From assembly GCA_030323885.1 (NCBI GenBank), contig CM059193.1:56138749-56202748 (forward strand): DNA of 64,000 nucleotides. The letters run 5' to 3'. This document shows, in pieces, positions 20,571 to 30,760 of the stretch; the first letter of the stretch is position 1, and each line of letters begins with the position of its first letter. Source of the DNA: Branchipolynoe longqiensis. Lineage: Eukaryota; Annelida; Polychaeta; Phyllodocida; Polynoidae. The position numbers were made by a program, and so were the translations under genes. A model generated the notes under the pieces. It searched no databases and was not told where the DNA came from. It saw only the letters and a program-made list of their open reading frames with translations.

Positions 20571-20910
20571 AGGAGCGGGACGTAGCTCAGGTGGTAGAAT
20601 GTCAACCTGTGAAGGTGTGGGTCATCCGATCAATCCTACTCAGTGGACACATTTGCAGTTTGGGATATTTTCTGTTCCAAGCAGTGGTCCACAACTGGTT
20701 CATCAAAGGCGTCTGGTATGTGCTGTCCTGTCTGTGGGAAAGTTCATATAAAAGGTTCGTTGCTGCTTATCGGAAAGAGCAAGCCTATGTGGTGGCAGTG
20801 AGTTTCCTCTAAAGAAATTTGTCAGAATTACCATATGTTTGTCGTCCAATAGTCGATGATAAAAATCAATGTGCTCTAGAGGCGTCATTTAATAAAATAA
20901 GCTTTTCCTT
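20571..20910 (+). mobile_element. SINE-B, near full length
   Basis: Head 'cgggacgtagctcaggtgg' contains a canonical box A, and 'gtcatccgatcaatcc' is box-B-like. The body has 'tccacaactggttcatcaaa', 'tatgtgctgtcctgtctgtg', 'cggaaagagcaagcctatgt' and ends 'gcgtcatttaataaaataag'. Other copies at 28.77 and 58.14 kb. Confidence 0.9.
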
Positions 20911-20974
20911 TCCCCCTCACTCCTCACTCCCACCCTGTGTATTTGTAGTCACGCCCTGTGACACAGATATAACT

Positions 20975-21412
20975 ATGGTGTGGACAGTTAATAGGAGTAA
21001 TTATGGACCGTGACATAGGCAGGGACCGTACGGGGCCTGGAAAGTCTTGAAAAGTCTTGAACTTCATTTGCCCCATTTCAAGGCGTTGAAAAGCCTTGAA
21101 TGTAATCTATTTTGGGTAATTAGTCTTGAAACGCCTTGAATTCCATTAAACTGTCCCCACTGATCTAAATTAGTCAGAAATCGCCATTTGCTATTCTTTT
21201 CTTTCTTCCTGAAATCCAAATGAAAATAGTCTTGAATTCCTCTCAGAAACATCCTTGAAAAGCCATGAAATAGCCTTGGATTCCATATCTTCACATGTGT
21301 ACAGATCCTGCATAGGTATTTAATGGCAGTCATGGACAGTGACGGACATTAATAGGAGTCATGAAACATGACAGACAACCAATAGGAGTCATGGACTGTG
21401 ACATACGTCGGA
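20975..21412. repeat. Minisatellite 'aataggagtcatggac', split by a MITE
   Basis: Units 'taataggagtaattatggac' and 'cgtgacata' precede, and 'attaataggagtcatgaaac' and 'aataggagtcatggactgtg' follow, the insertion at 21,020-21,310. Confidence 0.6.
21020..21310. mobile_element. hAT-like MITE, 'cagggaccgtacggggcctg' end
   Basis: The left end 'cagggaccgtacggggcc' and right end 'catgtgtacagatcctg' are partly inverted. The interior repeats 'cttgaaaagtcttgaa' and 'gccttgaa' words. CATAGG flanks both ends. A second copy at 42,376-42,607 shares 'gtacggggcctgg', 'agtcttgaaacgc' and 'atatcttcacatgtgtacgg'. Confidence 0.6.
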
Positions 21413-21848
21413 TGAAACGGACGCTAAACGGACAAGGAACGTACATTAACTAATATCTGATAACCGGACGACAACCGAATGTCTACCGGACGGACCAAAC
21501 ACCAAACGGACACGTACCGGACTGTTCACGGACATGCCGAAAACATATACTGACTGAATTCCCGCAACACCGTCAACGGACACTGCAGGAAGCAAACCAG
21601 AGACGTAATGGATGGGTAACAGACATGAACCAGGAAAAACGGACTAAACAGACTTAAAACGGACACCAACCGTACACCCCAATCCGGCGGTGTCCGGTAC
21701 AAGTTTTGTGCATGTTCAAAACTTGCTACTGTACACACCGGACACCACCGGACACAGAACGGACACGCCGGATGCCAACCGTATATAAAGCGGACATTGA
21801 CGTATTTCACCGGACAGTGTCCGTTTTCTATCAGTTTCCCCAGTCTGG
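21413..21848. mobile_element. Hairpin MITE-like element of 'cggacac' words (boundaries uncertain)
   Basis: Dense in 'acggac', 'ccggac' and 'gtccg' words in both senses, with 'acaagttttgtgcatgttca' and 'aaacttg' near 21,699-21,725 matching the H-element core hairpin. The right end 'cggacagtgtccgttttcta' is palindromic. The TIR 'gaaacggac' / 'gtccgtttt' is weak. Confidence 0.5.
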
Positions 21849-21851
21849 TAA

Positions 21852-22166
21852 TGGGGCTGTCACACTACAACGTTTCTGCCGGCGTGCCGGCAACGCGCAA
21901 AATATTTGCAACCAGTCAACGGGTTTCGACGTGTTGTAAACGCGTCCGTAATGCCCCCTCCAACACGTCGCGGCGCGTCGAAAGTTTTGTGCAAGCACAA
22001 AACGATCGGCGTGCCCCGACGCGCGCCGACGTGTGTCATCCACACGTTGCTATCAGTCAACGTGTACCAACGCGTCCCGACGCGTCCCGGCGTTTCGCCC
22101 AAAAAGGCGACACGTCGGCACGCGTCGAGGCGCGTTGGTGAGAAACGTCGTAGTGTGACAGCCCCA
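21852..22166. mobile_element. H-element, 315 bp, perfect TAA duplication
   Basis: The left TIR 'tggggctgtcacactacaac' mirrors the right 'gtcgtagtgtgacagcccca', with TAA on both flanks. The lexicon is 'cgacgcgt', 'gtcggcgcg' and 'caacgcg'. The core hairpin 'gttttgtgcaagcacaaaac' lies at about 21,983-22,002. Confidence 0.85.
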
Positions 22167-22292
22167 TAAGGTGTGACTGAGCCTTTAGGGAGGTCTCCCT
22201 ACTCACACTCTTATCTACTCGGCGCCTCTGAGTAGTACATGTTGAGTGGCGCCTGACTCTGGCATTCTCTCGTCGGCCAGCAATGTTGGTTG

Positions 22293-22970
22293 GTTGGTTG
22301 TTGGAGTTTTATGTCCTGGCAACATCTAAGGTCATATCAGGACAGATACCGACTTGTGACAGTGCACACTCATGGCAACTTTATAGTGCTGTCCCACTGG
22401 GAGACCATGCCACGAACATCATGACCTGATATCAGAGGACCAGACGGGATGGCAGAATGAGTTAGAGCGTCCATCTCCCGTGTTGGTAGGCCATGGGATT
22501 GTGGGTTCGAACCCTGGTCGAGTCAAACCAATGACTTAAGAATTAATACTTGTCGCTTCCTAGCCAGGCGCTCAGCATTATTAGGATAGTGCAAAGCCTG
22601 GTTGGCTCAGTGTCAGGATTATGTGACTGAGTGGGATATCAGGTCATGGTGCTGGTGGCCTGGTCTCCCAGTGGGGCAGTACTATAAAGTCGCCATGAGT
22701 GCCGACTGTCACAAGTCTATACCCGTCCTGATATGACCTTAGATGTTGCTAGGAGTAAAACAACAAATAAACAAACCTGATATCCCACATAGTCACATTA
22801 TCCTGACATGGAGCCAGCCAGTCCTTGCCCTCTCCTAATAATGCCAAGTGTAAGGCTAGGAAGCGACAAGTATCAATTTTGTAAGTCATGGGTTTGACTC
22901 GACTGGGAATTGAACTCTTGACCTACCGCACGGGAGCCTTGCGCTCTACCGATTCGCCCACCGCGTCTGG
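22293..22970 (-). mobile_element. SINE-A (head A2, tail T2), minus strand, split by a second SINE-A
   Basis: Tail part 22,293-22,433 ('gttgttggagttttatgtcc' through 'catgacctgatatc') and head part 22,775-22,970 ('cctgatatcccacatagtca' through 'taccgattcgcccaccgcg') together make one full copy. The break duplicates 'acctgatatc'. Confidence 0.9.
22434..22774 (+). mobile_element. SINE-A (head A1, tail T1), full length, 10-bp target duplication
   Basis: The insert is 341 bp: 'gaccagacgggatggcagaa' head, box B 'ggttcgaaccc', standard body, tail 'ctaggagtaaaacaacaaat' then (aaac)n. It is flanked by 'acctgatatc' at 22,424-22,433 and 22,775-22,784. This size matches the insert at 28,272-28,612 exactly, so about 341 bp is the full-length form. 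Confidence 0.95.
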
Positions 22971-23116
22971 TAGGCCAGAAAGGAGGTGTAGTCGCTCCCT
23001 GGGTACATGCAACCAGCTCATAATTGTTTCATGGCAGACCGAGGTCCAGAACAATACGCAGCTGCAGAGTGCGAACACAAACACGGTATGCATGTCTAGT
23101 GAGATCCCCATGTTGG

Positions 23117-23450
23117 GAGCCGTGAGGCGGTGGCCGAATCGGTAAAATGCTGCCTTCCCGTGTAGAAGGTCAGGAATTAACTCCCAGCCGACTCAAAGTC
23201 AAACCGATGACTTATAAAATTGATACTTGTCACTGCCTTGGTTAGAGCTCAGGATTAACAGGATAGGACAAGGACCGGTTAGAAGTTAGCATTCTATCAG
23301 GATAATGTGACTGAATGGGATATAGGGTCATGGCAGGCAGTGGGGCAGCACTATTAAGTCACCATGAGTGTGCACTGTCACAAGTCGGTACTGGGCCTGA
23401 TATCACCTTAGATGTTGCTAGGACGTATAACTCCATCGAGCAAACAAACC
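23117..23450 (+). mobile_element. SINE-A, head A2
   Basis: 'gcggtggccgaatcggtaaa' head with degraded box B, body including 'cactattaagtcaccatgag' and 'cacaagtcggtactgggcct', and a mixed tail 'ggacgtataactccatcgag'. Confidence 0.85.
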
Positions 23451-23578
23451 ACTACCACCCACCACCACCCAAAACCACCACCATCCACACCCACCACACC
23501 CCGCCACCACCACCACCACCACCACCACCACCACCACCACCACCACCACACTCCACCACCACCACCACCACCACCGTC
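23446..23578 (+). repeat. (ACC)n microsatellite
   Basis: 'caccaccaccacc' with a few interruptions, grown directly from the SINE-A tail. Flanked downstream by poly-C at 23,641-23,653. Confidence 0.95.
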
Positions 23579-23782
23579 GCCGCGCCGACGGATGGGATAG
23601 CATGAAAGAGGCTGATAGGTCCCCCCCTGCACCCCCCTGCCCCCCCCCCCCCCATTCCGCCCCAACCACGGCCCTTCCCGCCGCCACCCACAGACACCAC
23701 GTTCTACCACATAATTCACCGATCACTTCCACCAAATGGTGTGTTATGAACTGTTATCACTCATAACACCACTCTTTACTTA

Positions 23783-24250
23783 CTACCGGGTGCGGTGGCC
23801 AAAGTAGAGTGCAGGCCTCCCGTGCGGAAGATCAGGGCCGCGTTCAGGGTCCGTCTCGGAGGCGCCTCGGAGGCGCCCGTGACGTCAGGCTAGTCTGAAC
23901 AACAATAGCAGTTGGTCGCCTCGAAAATGGCCGCCCCCATAGGCGGCGGCCATTTGCAATCGAAATGCTGCGCTCTGATTGGATGAAACCACTGAGCCCG
24001 GCGGCCATTTTCGAGACGCTTTCTGTCTCCAACCTGAAAAGGGAGGCGTCGCCGAGACGTCGCCGAGACGGACCCTGAACGGAAATAGAGCAAAAAGCAT
24101 CGCCGAGACGTCGCCGAGGCGCCTCCGAGACGGACCCTGAACGCGGCCCAGGAGTTCGATTCCCGGTCGAGTCAAATGAATGACTTACAAAATTTATACT
24201 TGTCGCTTCCTAGCCTGGCGCTCAGCATTAATAGGATAGGGGAAGGACTG
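23783..24250 (+). mobile_element. SINE-A (head A2) split by a GC-rich TIR element
   Basis: The head 'taccgggtgcggtggccaaa' runs to 'cgtgcggaagatcag' (23,835). The SINE resumes with 'caggagttcgattcccggtc' at 24,149 and is cut after 'aaggactggttaactca' by the 66-bp satellite. Confidence 0.85.
23836..24148. mobile_element. GC-rich TIR element, 313 bp, CAG target duplication
   Basis: Perfect TIRs of at least 35 bp: left 'ggccgcgttcagggtccgtc', right 'gacggaccctgaacgcggcc'. CAG occurs at 23,833-23,835 and 24,149-24,151, and the interrupted SINE shows that the empty site had only one. The interior has 'gccgagacgtcgccgagacg' repeats and an internal second copy of 'gacggaccctgaacg'. Three-base CWG duplications are known for some Harbinger-group elements; the assignment is an inference. 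Confidence 0.8.
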
Positions 24251-24254
24251 GTTA

Positions 24255-25017
24255 ACTCATAAAATAACATGTGTAGAACTTACATTGAGTAGAGCGCCAC
24301 TACTCGATACTTAATAAGAAAACCATAAAATGACATGTGTACAACTTACATGTAATAGAGCGCCACTATTCGATACATAATAAGAAAACCATAAAATGAC
24401 ATGTGTACAACTTACATTTAATAGAGCACCACCACTCGATACGTAAAAGAAAACCATAAAATGACATGTGTACAACTTACATGTAATAGAGCGCCAATAC
24501 TCGATACGTAATAAGAAAACCATAAAATGACATGTGTACAACTTACATTGAATAGAGCACCAATACTCGATACATAATAAGAAAACCATAAAATGGCATG
24601 TGTACAACTTACTTTTAATAGAGCGCCAATACTCGATACGTAATAAGAAAACCATAAATGATATGTGTACAACTTACATTTAATAGAGCGCCAATACTCG
24701 ATACATAATAAGAAAACCATAAAATGACATGTGTACAACTTACATTTAATAGAGCGCCAATACTCGATACGTAATAAGAAAACCATAAATGATATGTGTA
24801 CAACTTACATTTAATAGAGCGCCAATACTCGATACATAATAAGAAAACCATAAAATGACATGTGTACAACTTACATTGAATAAAGCGCCAATACTCGATA
24901 CATAAGAAAACCATAAAATGGCATGTGTACAACTTACTTTTAATAGAGCGCCAATACTCGATACGTAATAAGAAAACCATAAATGACATGTGTACAACTT
25001 ACATTTAATACAATTTG
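24255..25017. repeat. 66-bp satellite, about 11-12 units
   Basis: Unit: 'aagaaaaccataaaatgaca', 'tgtgtacaacttacattta', 'atagagcgccaatactcgat', 'acgtaat'. Distances between successive 'aaccat' are 65-66 bp. The ~110-codon minus-strand frames rich in YYVSSIGALL and FLLRIEYW are translations of the satellite (66 bp = 22 codons). Confidence 0.95.
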
Positions 25018-25255
25018 GCTGGAGAAAAAAAGAAGCAAAGCTACCCCCCCCCAAACAGGTGCCTCTAGAGGCCATATTAATACAAACAAGTTCAAAGATA
25101 TGTTGCTTTTCTCACTCACTATTATCCCTTTTGCGTAGCGCCGTAGGGTTGTCGAATCCTTAGTACGACGCGCCCGTGCGATGAATAATTACGCCGTCCG
25201 TGTACGTTACCCTGGTTGACAAACGTTCGGCTCGGTGCATATCTCTGGTACGACC

Positions 25256-25661
25256 CGGGCTATAGCCGCCCCACTACTGGGCTACAGCCGCCCCACTACT
25301 GGGCTACAGCCGCCCCACTACTGGGCTATAGCCGCCCCACTACTGGGCTACAGCCGCCCCACTCCCGGGCTACAGCCGCCCCACTCCCGGACTACAGCCG
25401 CCCCACTCCCGGACTACAGCCGCCCCACTCCCGGGCTACAGCCGCCCCACTCCCGGGCTACAGCCGCCCCACTCCCGGGCTACAGCCGCCCCACTCCCGG
25501 GCTACAGCCGCCCCACTCCCGGGCTACAGCCGCCCCACTCCCGGACTACAGCCGCCCCACTCCCGGGCTACAGCCGCCCCACTCCCGGGCTACAGCCGCC
25601 CCACTCCCGGGCTAGATACCCGCCCCACTCCCGGGCTATACCCGCCCCACTCCCGGACTGT
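25256..25661 (+). repeat. 22-bp GC-rich satellite running into the gap
   Basis: About 18 units of 'ctacagccgccccactcccg' plus 'gg'. The first few have 'ccactactggg' instead of 'ccactcccggg' and the last three change to 'tacccgcc' and 'tatacccgcc'. The array is still running when the assembly gap begins. Confidence 0.95.
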
Positions 25662-26159
25662 NNNNNNNNNNNNNNNNNNNNNNNNNNNNNNNNNNNNNNN
25701 NNNNNNNNNNNNNNNNNNNNNNNNNNNNNNNNNNNNNNNNNNNNNNNNNNNNNNNNNNNNNNNNNNNNNNNNNNNNNNNNNNNNNNNNNNNNNNNNNNNN
25801 NNNNNNNNNNNNNNNNNNNNNNNNNNNNNNNNNNNNNNNNNNNNNNNNNNNNNNNNNNNNNNNNNNNNNNNNNNNNNNNNNNNNNNNNNNNNNNNNNNNN
25901 NNNNNNNNNNNNNNNNNNNNNNNNNNNNNNNNNNNNNNNNNNNNNNNNNNNNNNNNNNNNNNNNNNNNNNNNNNNNNNNNNNNNNNNNNNNNNNNNNNNN
26001 NNNNNNNNNNNNNNNNNNNNNNNNNNNNNNNNNNNNNNNNNNNNNNNNNNNNNNNNNNNNNNNNNNNNNNNNNNNNNNNNNNNNNNNNNNNNNNNNNNNN
26101 NNNNNNNNNNNNNNNNNNNNNNNNNNNNNNNNNNNNNNNNNNNNNNNNNNNNNNNNNNN
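25662..26159. other. Assembly gap, 498 N
   Basis: Unsequenced. The real distance is unknown, and both sides are tandem repeats. Confidence 1.
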
Positions 26160-27260
26160 AGCCTGCACTTAGTGCCTGCAGTTCAAAGCTGCCCCCCCCC
26201 CCCCCCCGCTCACCCCTCATACTTCACCCCACCCAGAGCCTGCAGTTCCACACCACACCGTCCCCCCCCCCTCCCTCCACCCCACCGCAGCCTGCAGTTA
26301 GTGCCTGCAGTTCAACACTGCCCACCCACCCTCACCCCCACCCCACGCCCACCCACGCCCACCCCATCCAGAGGTTAAGGTCAATGTTGCCCACGCCTCA
26401 CACCCACCTAAACCCCCCCCCCCCCTCTCCCTCCCCCCCCCCCCCCCCCCCCCCCCATTCCCTCCCCCTCCCCCTTCCCTCCACCCCAGCCCCAGTCCGC
26501 AGTTAGTGCCGACTGTTCAACCCTGCCACCCCACCCCCTCACCGCCACCGGCTCCAGAGCGTAAGTTCAACACTCTCCACACCCCACACCCACCTAATGG
26601 TGCTGTCACATTACAACGCTTCTCGCCAACGCGCGTCGACGTCTGATTTTTTGGCGCAACGTCGGGATACGTCAGTAAGCGTTACTCGCGGGTAATGCGC
26701 GCATTGGTATTTGTTGATCTATGGCGACGGTCGGCGCGTCAGGGTATCGACGAAGTTTTGTACTTGCACAAAACTTTCGATGTGCGAGAACGCGCGGGTG
26801 CCAACATTATGGCGACGTGAGGGGTGCGTCGAGATACGTTGGACGTGCTGGAATAACGTTATGCGAACGCCAACCACACGTCGCGCGCGCATTACGGTTG
26901 TGCCCACACGTTGCGCCAAACTGTTGCTTTGTTGTTTTACATCCTAGCTACATCTAAGGTCATATCAGGACGGTGCACCAAAACTTTTTTGTTTTTTTCT
27001 CACGCGTCGATATACATTTCCACAACGTCGGCCGCACGCTACCAATACGTTGCGCTGACGCCGAAAAGTTTGACGTGTCCCGACGATTAAAAGTGATTTT
27101 GCGTGTTGGCGGCGTGCCGGCGAGAAGCGTTGTAATGTGACAGGGCCATAACCCCTCATACCCCACCTCCACCAAAGCCCTCACTCCCACCCTCCCCCCA
27201 ACTCGCACTCAGTGCATGAAGTTCAATGGTGGCCACATCCCCTCACCCCCTACCCCCAGT
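26160..27260 (+). repeat. C-rich minisatellite 'gcctgcagttagtgcctgca', split by an H-element
   Basis: 26,160-26,594 repeats 'agtgcctgcagttcaa' and 'cactgcccaccc' with C-runs. 27,152-27,250 resumes with 'actcagtgcatgaagttcaa' and 'tggtggccac'. Units are irregular, about 60-100 bp. Confidence 0.65.
26598..27148. mobile_element. H-element, 551 bp, with a SINE-A tail inside
   Basis: The TIRs 'tggtgctgtcacattacaac' and 'gttgtaatgtgacagggcca' are flanked by TAA on both sides. The core hairpin 'agttttgtacttgcacaaaact' type lies near 26,755. A SINE-A 3' end in minus sense ('tacatcctagctacatctaa') sits at about 26,930-26,972. Confidence 0.8.
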
Positions 27261-27267
27261 TGAAATG

Positions 27268-27557
27268 TAGAAGGCTTCTGTCATATTCTGAGATAAATAT
27301 ATTACGTTGATCATTATAATCTACCTTACTTTAGTTTGAAATAACTTTTTATTTTAAATGGCTAACTTTTGAGATATTTGAAATGCAAAAATGTCAAAAT
27401 TCTGACACCATGGGCTTCTGTAGTAACAGATTTGATTACATTGTCCTGGTATTCCTTTCTATGTGGCGACAAATGTTTAGTAAGTGTACCAGTATCTAAG
27501 GTAGATAGATATGTAGACTCAAATCTAGATAATTGCTTTGGTTTTTAAAATTTGATG
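27268..27557 (+). mobile_element. TTAA-target MITE, plus orientation, truncated
   Basis: 'ttctgtcatattctgagata', 'tactttagtttgaaataact', 'attctgacaccatgggcttc' and 'ctagataattgctttggttt'. Both TIRs are damaged; the right end fades after 'tttgatg'. Confidence 0.7.
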
Positions 27558-27606
27558 TTTTCATTGGACCATGCCCAGAATATTTTGTTAATATATTTTT
27601 GATACA

Positions 27607-27955
27607 GATTGTTTGTTTGTTTGGGTATTACATCCTGACAGCATCTAAGGTAATATCAGGATGGGTATCGACTTCTGACAGGGTGCATCCATGGCGACTT
27701 TATAGTGCTGCCCCACTGGAAGCCCAGGCCACCGGCACCATCACACAATTTCACACCCAGCCACATTATCCTGATACTGAGCTAACCAGTCCTTGCCCTA
27801 TCCTAGCAACACAAAGCGCCTGGCTAGGAAGCGACAAGTATCAATTTGATAAGCCATTGGTTTGACTTGACCAGGGTTCGAACCCATGGGTTCGAATCCA
27901 ATGATCTACCAAAACCGGAGACGGAAGCTCAACTCATTCGGCCATCCCGTCTGGT
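27607..27955 (-). mobile_element. SINE-A, head A1, tail T1-like
   Basis: Minus-strand head 'gacgggatggccgaatgag' with a duplicated box B ('gattcgaaccc', 'ggttcgaaccc'), as in the 11.9-kb copy. The tail reads 'aatacccaaacaaacaaac'. Confidence 0.85.
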
Positions 27956-27956
27956 C

Positions 27957-28760
27957 CCGATGGTTTTGAATCTTCAGAGATAAATATATTGGCCTGCTCT
28001 CCAGTGGGGCAGCACTATAAAGTAGCATTGCGTGCGCACTGTCACACATCTGTACCCATCCTGATATGCCCCTAGATGTTGCCAGGATGTAAGACTCCAA
28101 CAACCAACCAACATATCTGACCTAGATACTGATGCACTTATTAATCATTTGTCAGCACATAGAAGGGAATACGGAGTCAACTTAATCAAACCTGTTACTG
28201 CAGAAACCTATGGTGTCAGAGTTTTGGTGTGCTTGCCAATATTAATTTGACATGTTTGTGCTTCAAATATCAGACCAGACGGGATGGCAAAATGAGTTAG
28301 AGCATCCGTCTCCCGTGTTGGTAGACCATGAGATCGTGGCTTCGAACCCTGGTCGAATCAAACCAATGACTTACAAATTTATACTTGTCACTTCCTAGCC
28401 AAGCGCTCGGCATTATTAGGATAGGGCAAAGACTGGTTGGCTCAATGTCAGGATAATGTGACTGAGTGGGATATCAGGTCATAGTGCTTGTGGCCTGGTC
28501 TCCCAGTTGGACAACACTATAAAGTCACCATGAGTGCGCACTGTCACAAGTCAGTACCCTTCCTGATATGACCTTAGATGCTGCTAGGACGTAAAACAAC
28601 AACAAGCAAACAGCTTCAAATATCTCACAAGTTAGCCACTTAAAATAAAAGTTACTTCAAACTAAAGTAAGGTAGATTATAACAATCAATTTAATATACA
28701 TGTATTTATCTCAGAAAAATAACAGAAACTCAAAACCATCGGACTATGCAACTTTAAATG
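27957..28760. mobile_element. TTAA-target MITE pieces with two SINE-A insertions
   Basis: 27,957-27,989 is a plus-sense MITE scrap ('cgatggttttgaatcttcag'). 27,991-28,111 is a 3' SINE-A piece with tail T2. 28,113-28,757 is a minus-sense MITE ending 'ccatcggactatgcaacttt'. The last is split by SINE-A at 28,272-28,612. Confidence 0.75.
28272..28612 (+). mobile_element. SINE-A (head A1, tail T1), 341 bp, 12-bp target duplication
   Basis: 'gcttcaaatatc' occurs at 28,260-28,271 and 28,613-28,624, immediately outside a complete SINE-A from 'agaccagacgggatggcaaa' to 'aaaacaacaacaagcaaaca'. The TSD length is as expected for LINE-type target-primed reverse transcription. Confidence 0.95.
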
Positions 28761-28765
28761 TGTGG

Positions 28766-29115
28766 AGCGGGACATAGCTCAGGCAGTAGAGTGTCCACTT
28801 GTGAAGGTGTCGGTCATCTGATCGATCCTGCTCATTGGACACATTTGCAGTTTGGGCTATTTTCCATTTAAACCAGTGGTCCACAACTGGTTCATCAAAG
28901 GCTGTGGTATGTGCTGCCCTGTCTATGGGAAAGTGCATATAAAAGACCCCTTGCTGCTTATCAGAAAGAGTAGCCTATGTGGCGCTAGCAGGTTTCCTCT
29001 CAAGAAATACGTCAGAATGACCATGTTTGAAATCCAACAGCTGATGATACGAAAATCAATGTACTATTGAGGTGTCGTTAAGTAAAAACAAGCTTTGCTT
29101 TACTTTTTACTTTAA
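28766..29115 (+). mobile_element. SINE-B, full length
   Basis: 'agcgggacatagctcaggca' head, 'tccacaactggttcatcaaa', 'agtgcatataaaagacccct', 'ctatgtggcgctagcaggtt' and 3' end 'ggtgtcgttaagtaaaaaca' with 'actttttactttaaatg'. Confidence 0.9.
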
Positions 29116-29317
29116 ATGTGTGTGGATGTGTTGGTGGCCCGGCGACAAGTGGCCACCTGAGTGCGGCGTCGCTGCTTTTGTCGGCCGGCGTCCGTCCCCC
29201 TGTGTGCCGACAAACACCTTCCCCTTTCACCACTCTCAGGCCGGCCCCGCGTCACCAACGGGTCGCCGAGCTTTTAAACGGAAATAGGAATGGAAGGAAT
29301 GGCCTGACTGCGCTCAA

Positions 29318-29622
29318 GTTTGTTTGTTGTTGTTTTATATCCTAGCAACACCTAAGGTCATATCAGGACGGGTACCGACTTGTGACAGTACGCACTCATG
29401 GCGATTTGATAGTGCTGCCCCAATGGGAAATCAGGCTGCCGGCACCATGACCCGATATCCCACTCAGTCACATTATCCTGACGCCGAGCTAACCAGCCCT
29501 TGCCCTATCCTAATAATGCCGAGCACCAGGCTAGGAAGCGACAAGTATAAATTTTTAAGTCATTGGTTTGACTCGCCTGGGAACCAAACTCGTGAACTCT
29601 CGATCTTCCGTACGCATGACTG
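29318..29622 (-). mobile_element. SINE-A, head A2 truncated, tail T1
   Basis: Minus-sense tail 'taggatataaaacaacaaca', standard body, and the head ending near 'catgcgtacggaagatcgag'. The box-A part is missing. Confidence 0.85.
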
Positions 29623-29706
29623 TGCTCAATGTGTATATATATACATGTGCGTATAAATGTATGCATGTGATGTATAATGAATTATGCGAGTGTAGTAGCC
29701 TGAAAA

Positions 29707-29981
29707 ATTAAAAATAAGAAAAGCTTGTTTGCCACTATACAGACAAAGAAACTTATTTATTTTGGCCACATCATTCGTCAGAGTTCAATATACCGTACAT
29801 TGTTGGAAGGGAAGGTGAATGGCAGCAGAGGGAGAGGGAGACCAAGAACATCATGGTTTACAAATATTTCACAGTGGACAGGCTTGAATTATTCACAGTC
29901 TATCAGAACAGCACAACATCGGGACAAGTGGAGAACCATTGCATCCAACCCTCAACTAGAGGATGGAACTATTGATTGATT
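29707..29981 (+). pseudogene. LINE ORF2 C-terminal remnant
   Basis: The translated stretch KKLIYFGHIIRQSS, EGKVNGSRGRGRPRTSW and AQHRDKWRTIASNP matches the conserved C-terminal end of non-LTR retrotransposon ORF2 proteins (pattern LGHv.R, EGK..G.RsRGRPr..W, a.dR.kWR). Only this part, about 75 codons, is present. The endonuclease and reverse transcriptase domains are absent. It ends in 'attgattgattga', a short repeat tail typical of some LINE 3' ends. It cannot encode a working protein. The clade cannot be fixed from this fragment. Confidence 0.75.
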
Positions 29982-30160
29982 GAGTAGCCTGCACTGACCT
30001 CGCATGCAAGTAACCACATAGACAGGTAGGCATGGGTAGTGTGGTGATATCAGGTAATGGTGCTGGTGGCCTGGTCGTCCAGTGTGGCAGCACTATAAAG
30101 TCACCATGAGAGCGCACTGTCACAAGTCGGTGTCCGTCCTGATGTGACCTTAGACAAAAA
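29982..30160 (+). mobile_element. Chimeric SINE: SINE-D 5' part joined to SINE-A 3' part
   Basis: 29,984-30,053 is SINE-D ('cctgcactgacctcgcatgc', 'gtaggcatgggtagtgtgg', 'tgatatcagg'). From 'gatatcaggtaatggtgctg' on it is SINE-A ('cactataaagtcaccatgag', 'gatgtgaccttaga'). The switch falls in 'gatatcagg', which both families contain at that point. Confidence 0.75.
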
Positions 30161-30760
30161 AACACTTTTATAGCAGTGGAAAATGACCAGAGGAATGATC
30201 CCTAAAATGTTTCTAGTGAATTTTAATTTCTCTCCACTCCGGCCATTTTGCTGTAAGAAAATGATTTATTCTGACATTTAAAATATGTCGCTGGTGATTA
30301 GTTAGTGACTGGCGGCACTGGGGTGTAGCTGAGGGTGCGTTGTGTGAACACTGACTATTGTGACCTGCGTGCGTTCACCCTCACCCCGCTGGTGGGGGCC
30401 TTTTACCAAAGAATCAAAACCCCAGTGATGTGAATAAATCATCAATTCAAAATTGTTGCATCGTGGGCTTGCTCTTTTTTTGTTTCTTAACAAGAATATT
30501 TTGGGAAGTTTATGCATCAGTACTGGTTTGTCTTGTGATGGTTGGTAAATGGCGACCTGGTGTTGCATTCCGACAACTATTTGCCGACCTTTTTTGTGTG
30601 TGAGAAATAATCGGTTAAAGTTAGTAATGCCCGCCCTGCGTCCCATCCCTCGAGTCCTGGCTTCGTGAAAGGTAGTATATAGCATATATCGGCGCATACG
30701 CCAACAAAGACGGTGGGTGGGTGGGAGGGTGGGAAGGTGAGTTTTTCAGTTTTGTGTGTC
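30161..30760. other. No gene recognised; (GGGT)n near 30,709-30,736
   Basis: The minus-strand 131-codon frame at 30,302-30,697 shows no domain or splice support. Confidence 0.4.

Noticed and set aside
24311..25075. Minus-strand 22-residue repeat proteins of 109-124 codons
   Set aside because: The 66-bp satellite happens to lack stops in these frames; similar peptides appear in several frames after small indels, with no start or splice logic.
24255..25661. CRISPR-like arrays
   Set aside because: The 66-bp and 22-bp arrays are contiguous tandem repeats without unique spacers, and the genome is eukaryotic.
25216..26172. A 318-codon frame through the 22-bp satellite and the gap, and minus-strand frames through the gap
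   Set aside because: More than half of the residues are undefined (N); the rest is satellite.
30302..30697. 131-codon minus-strand frame as a gene
   Set aside because: No recognised domain, no splice signals and no neighbours; the length is within chance for this base composition.
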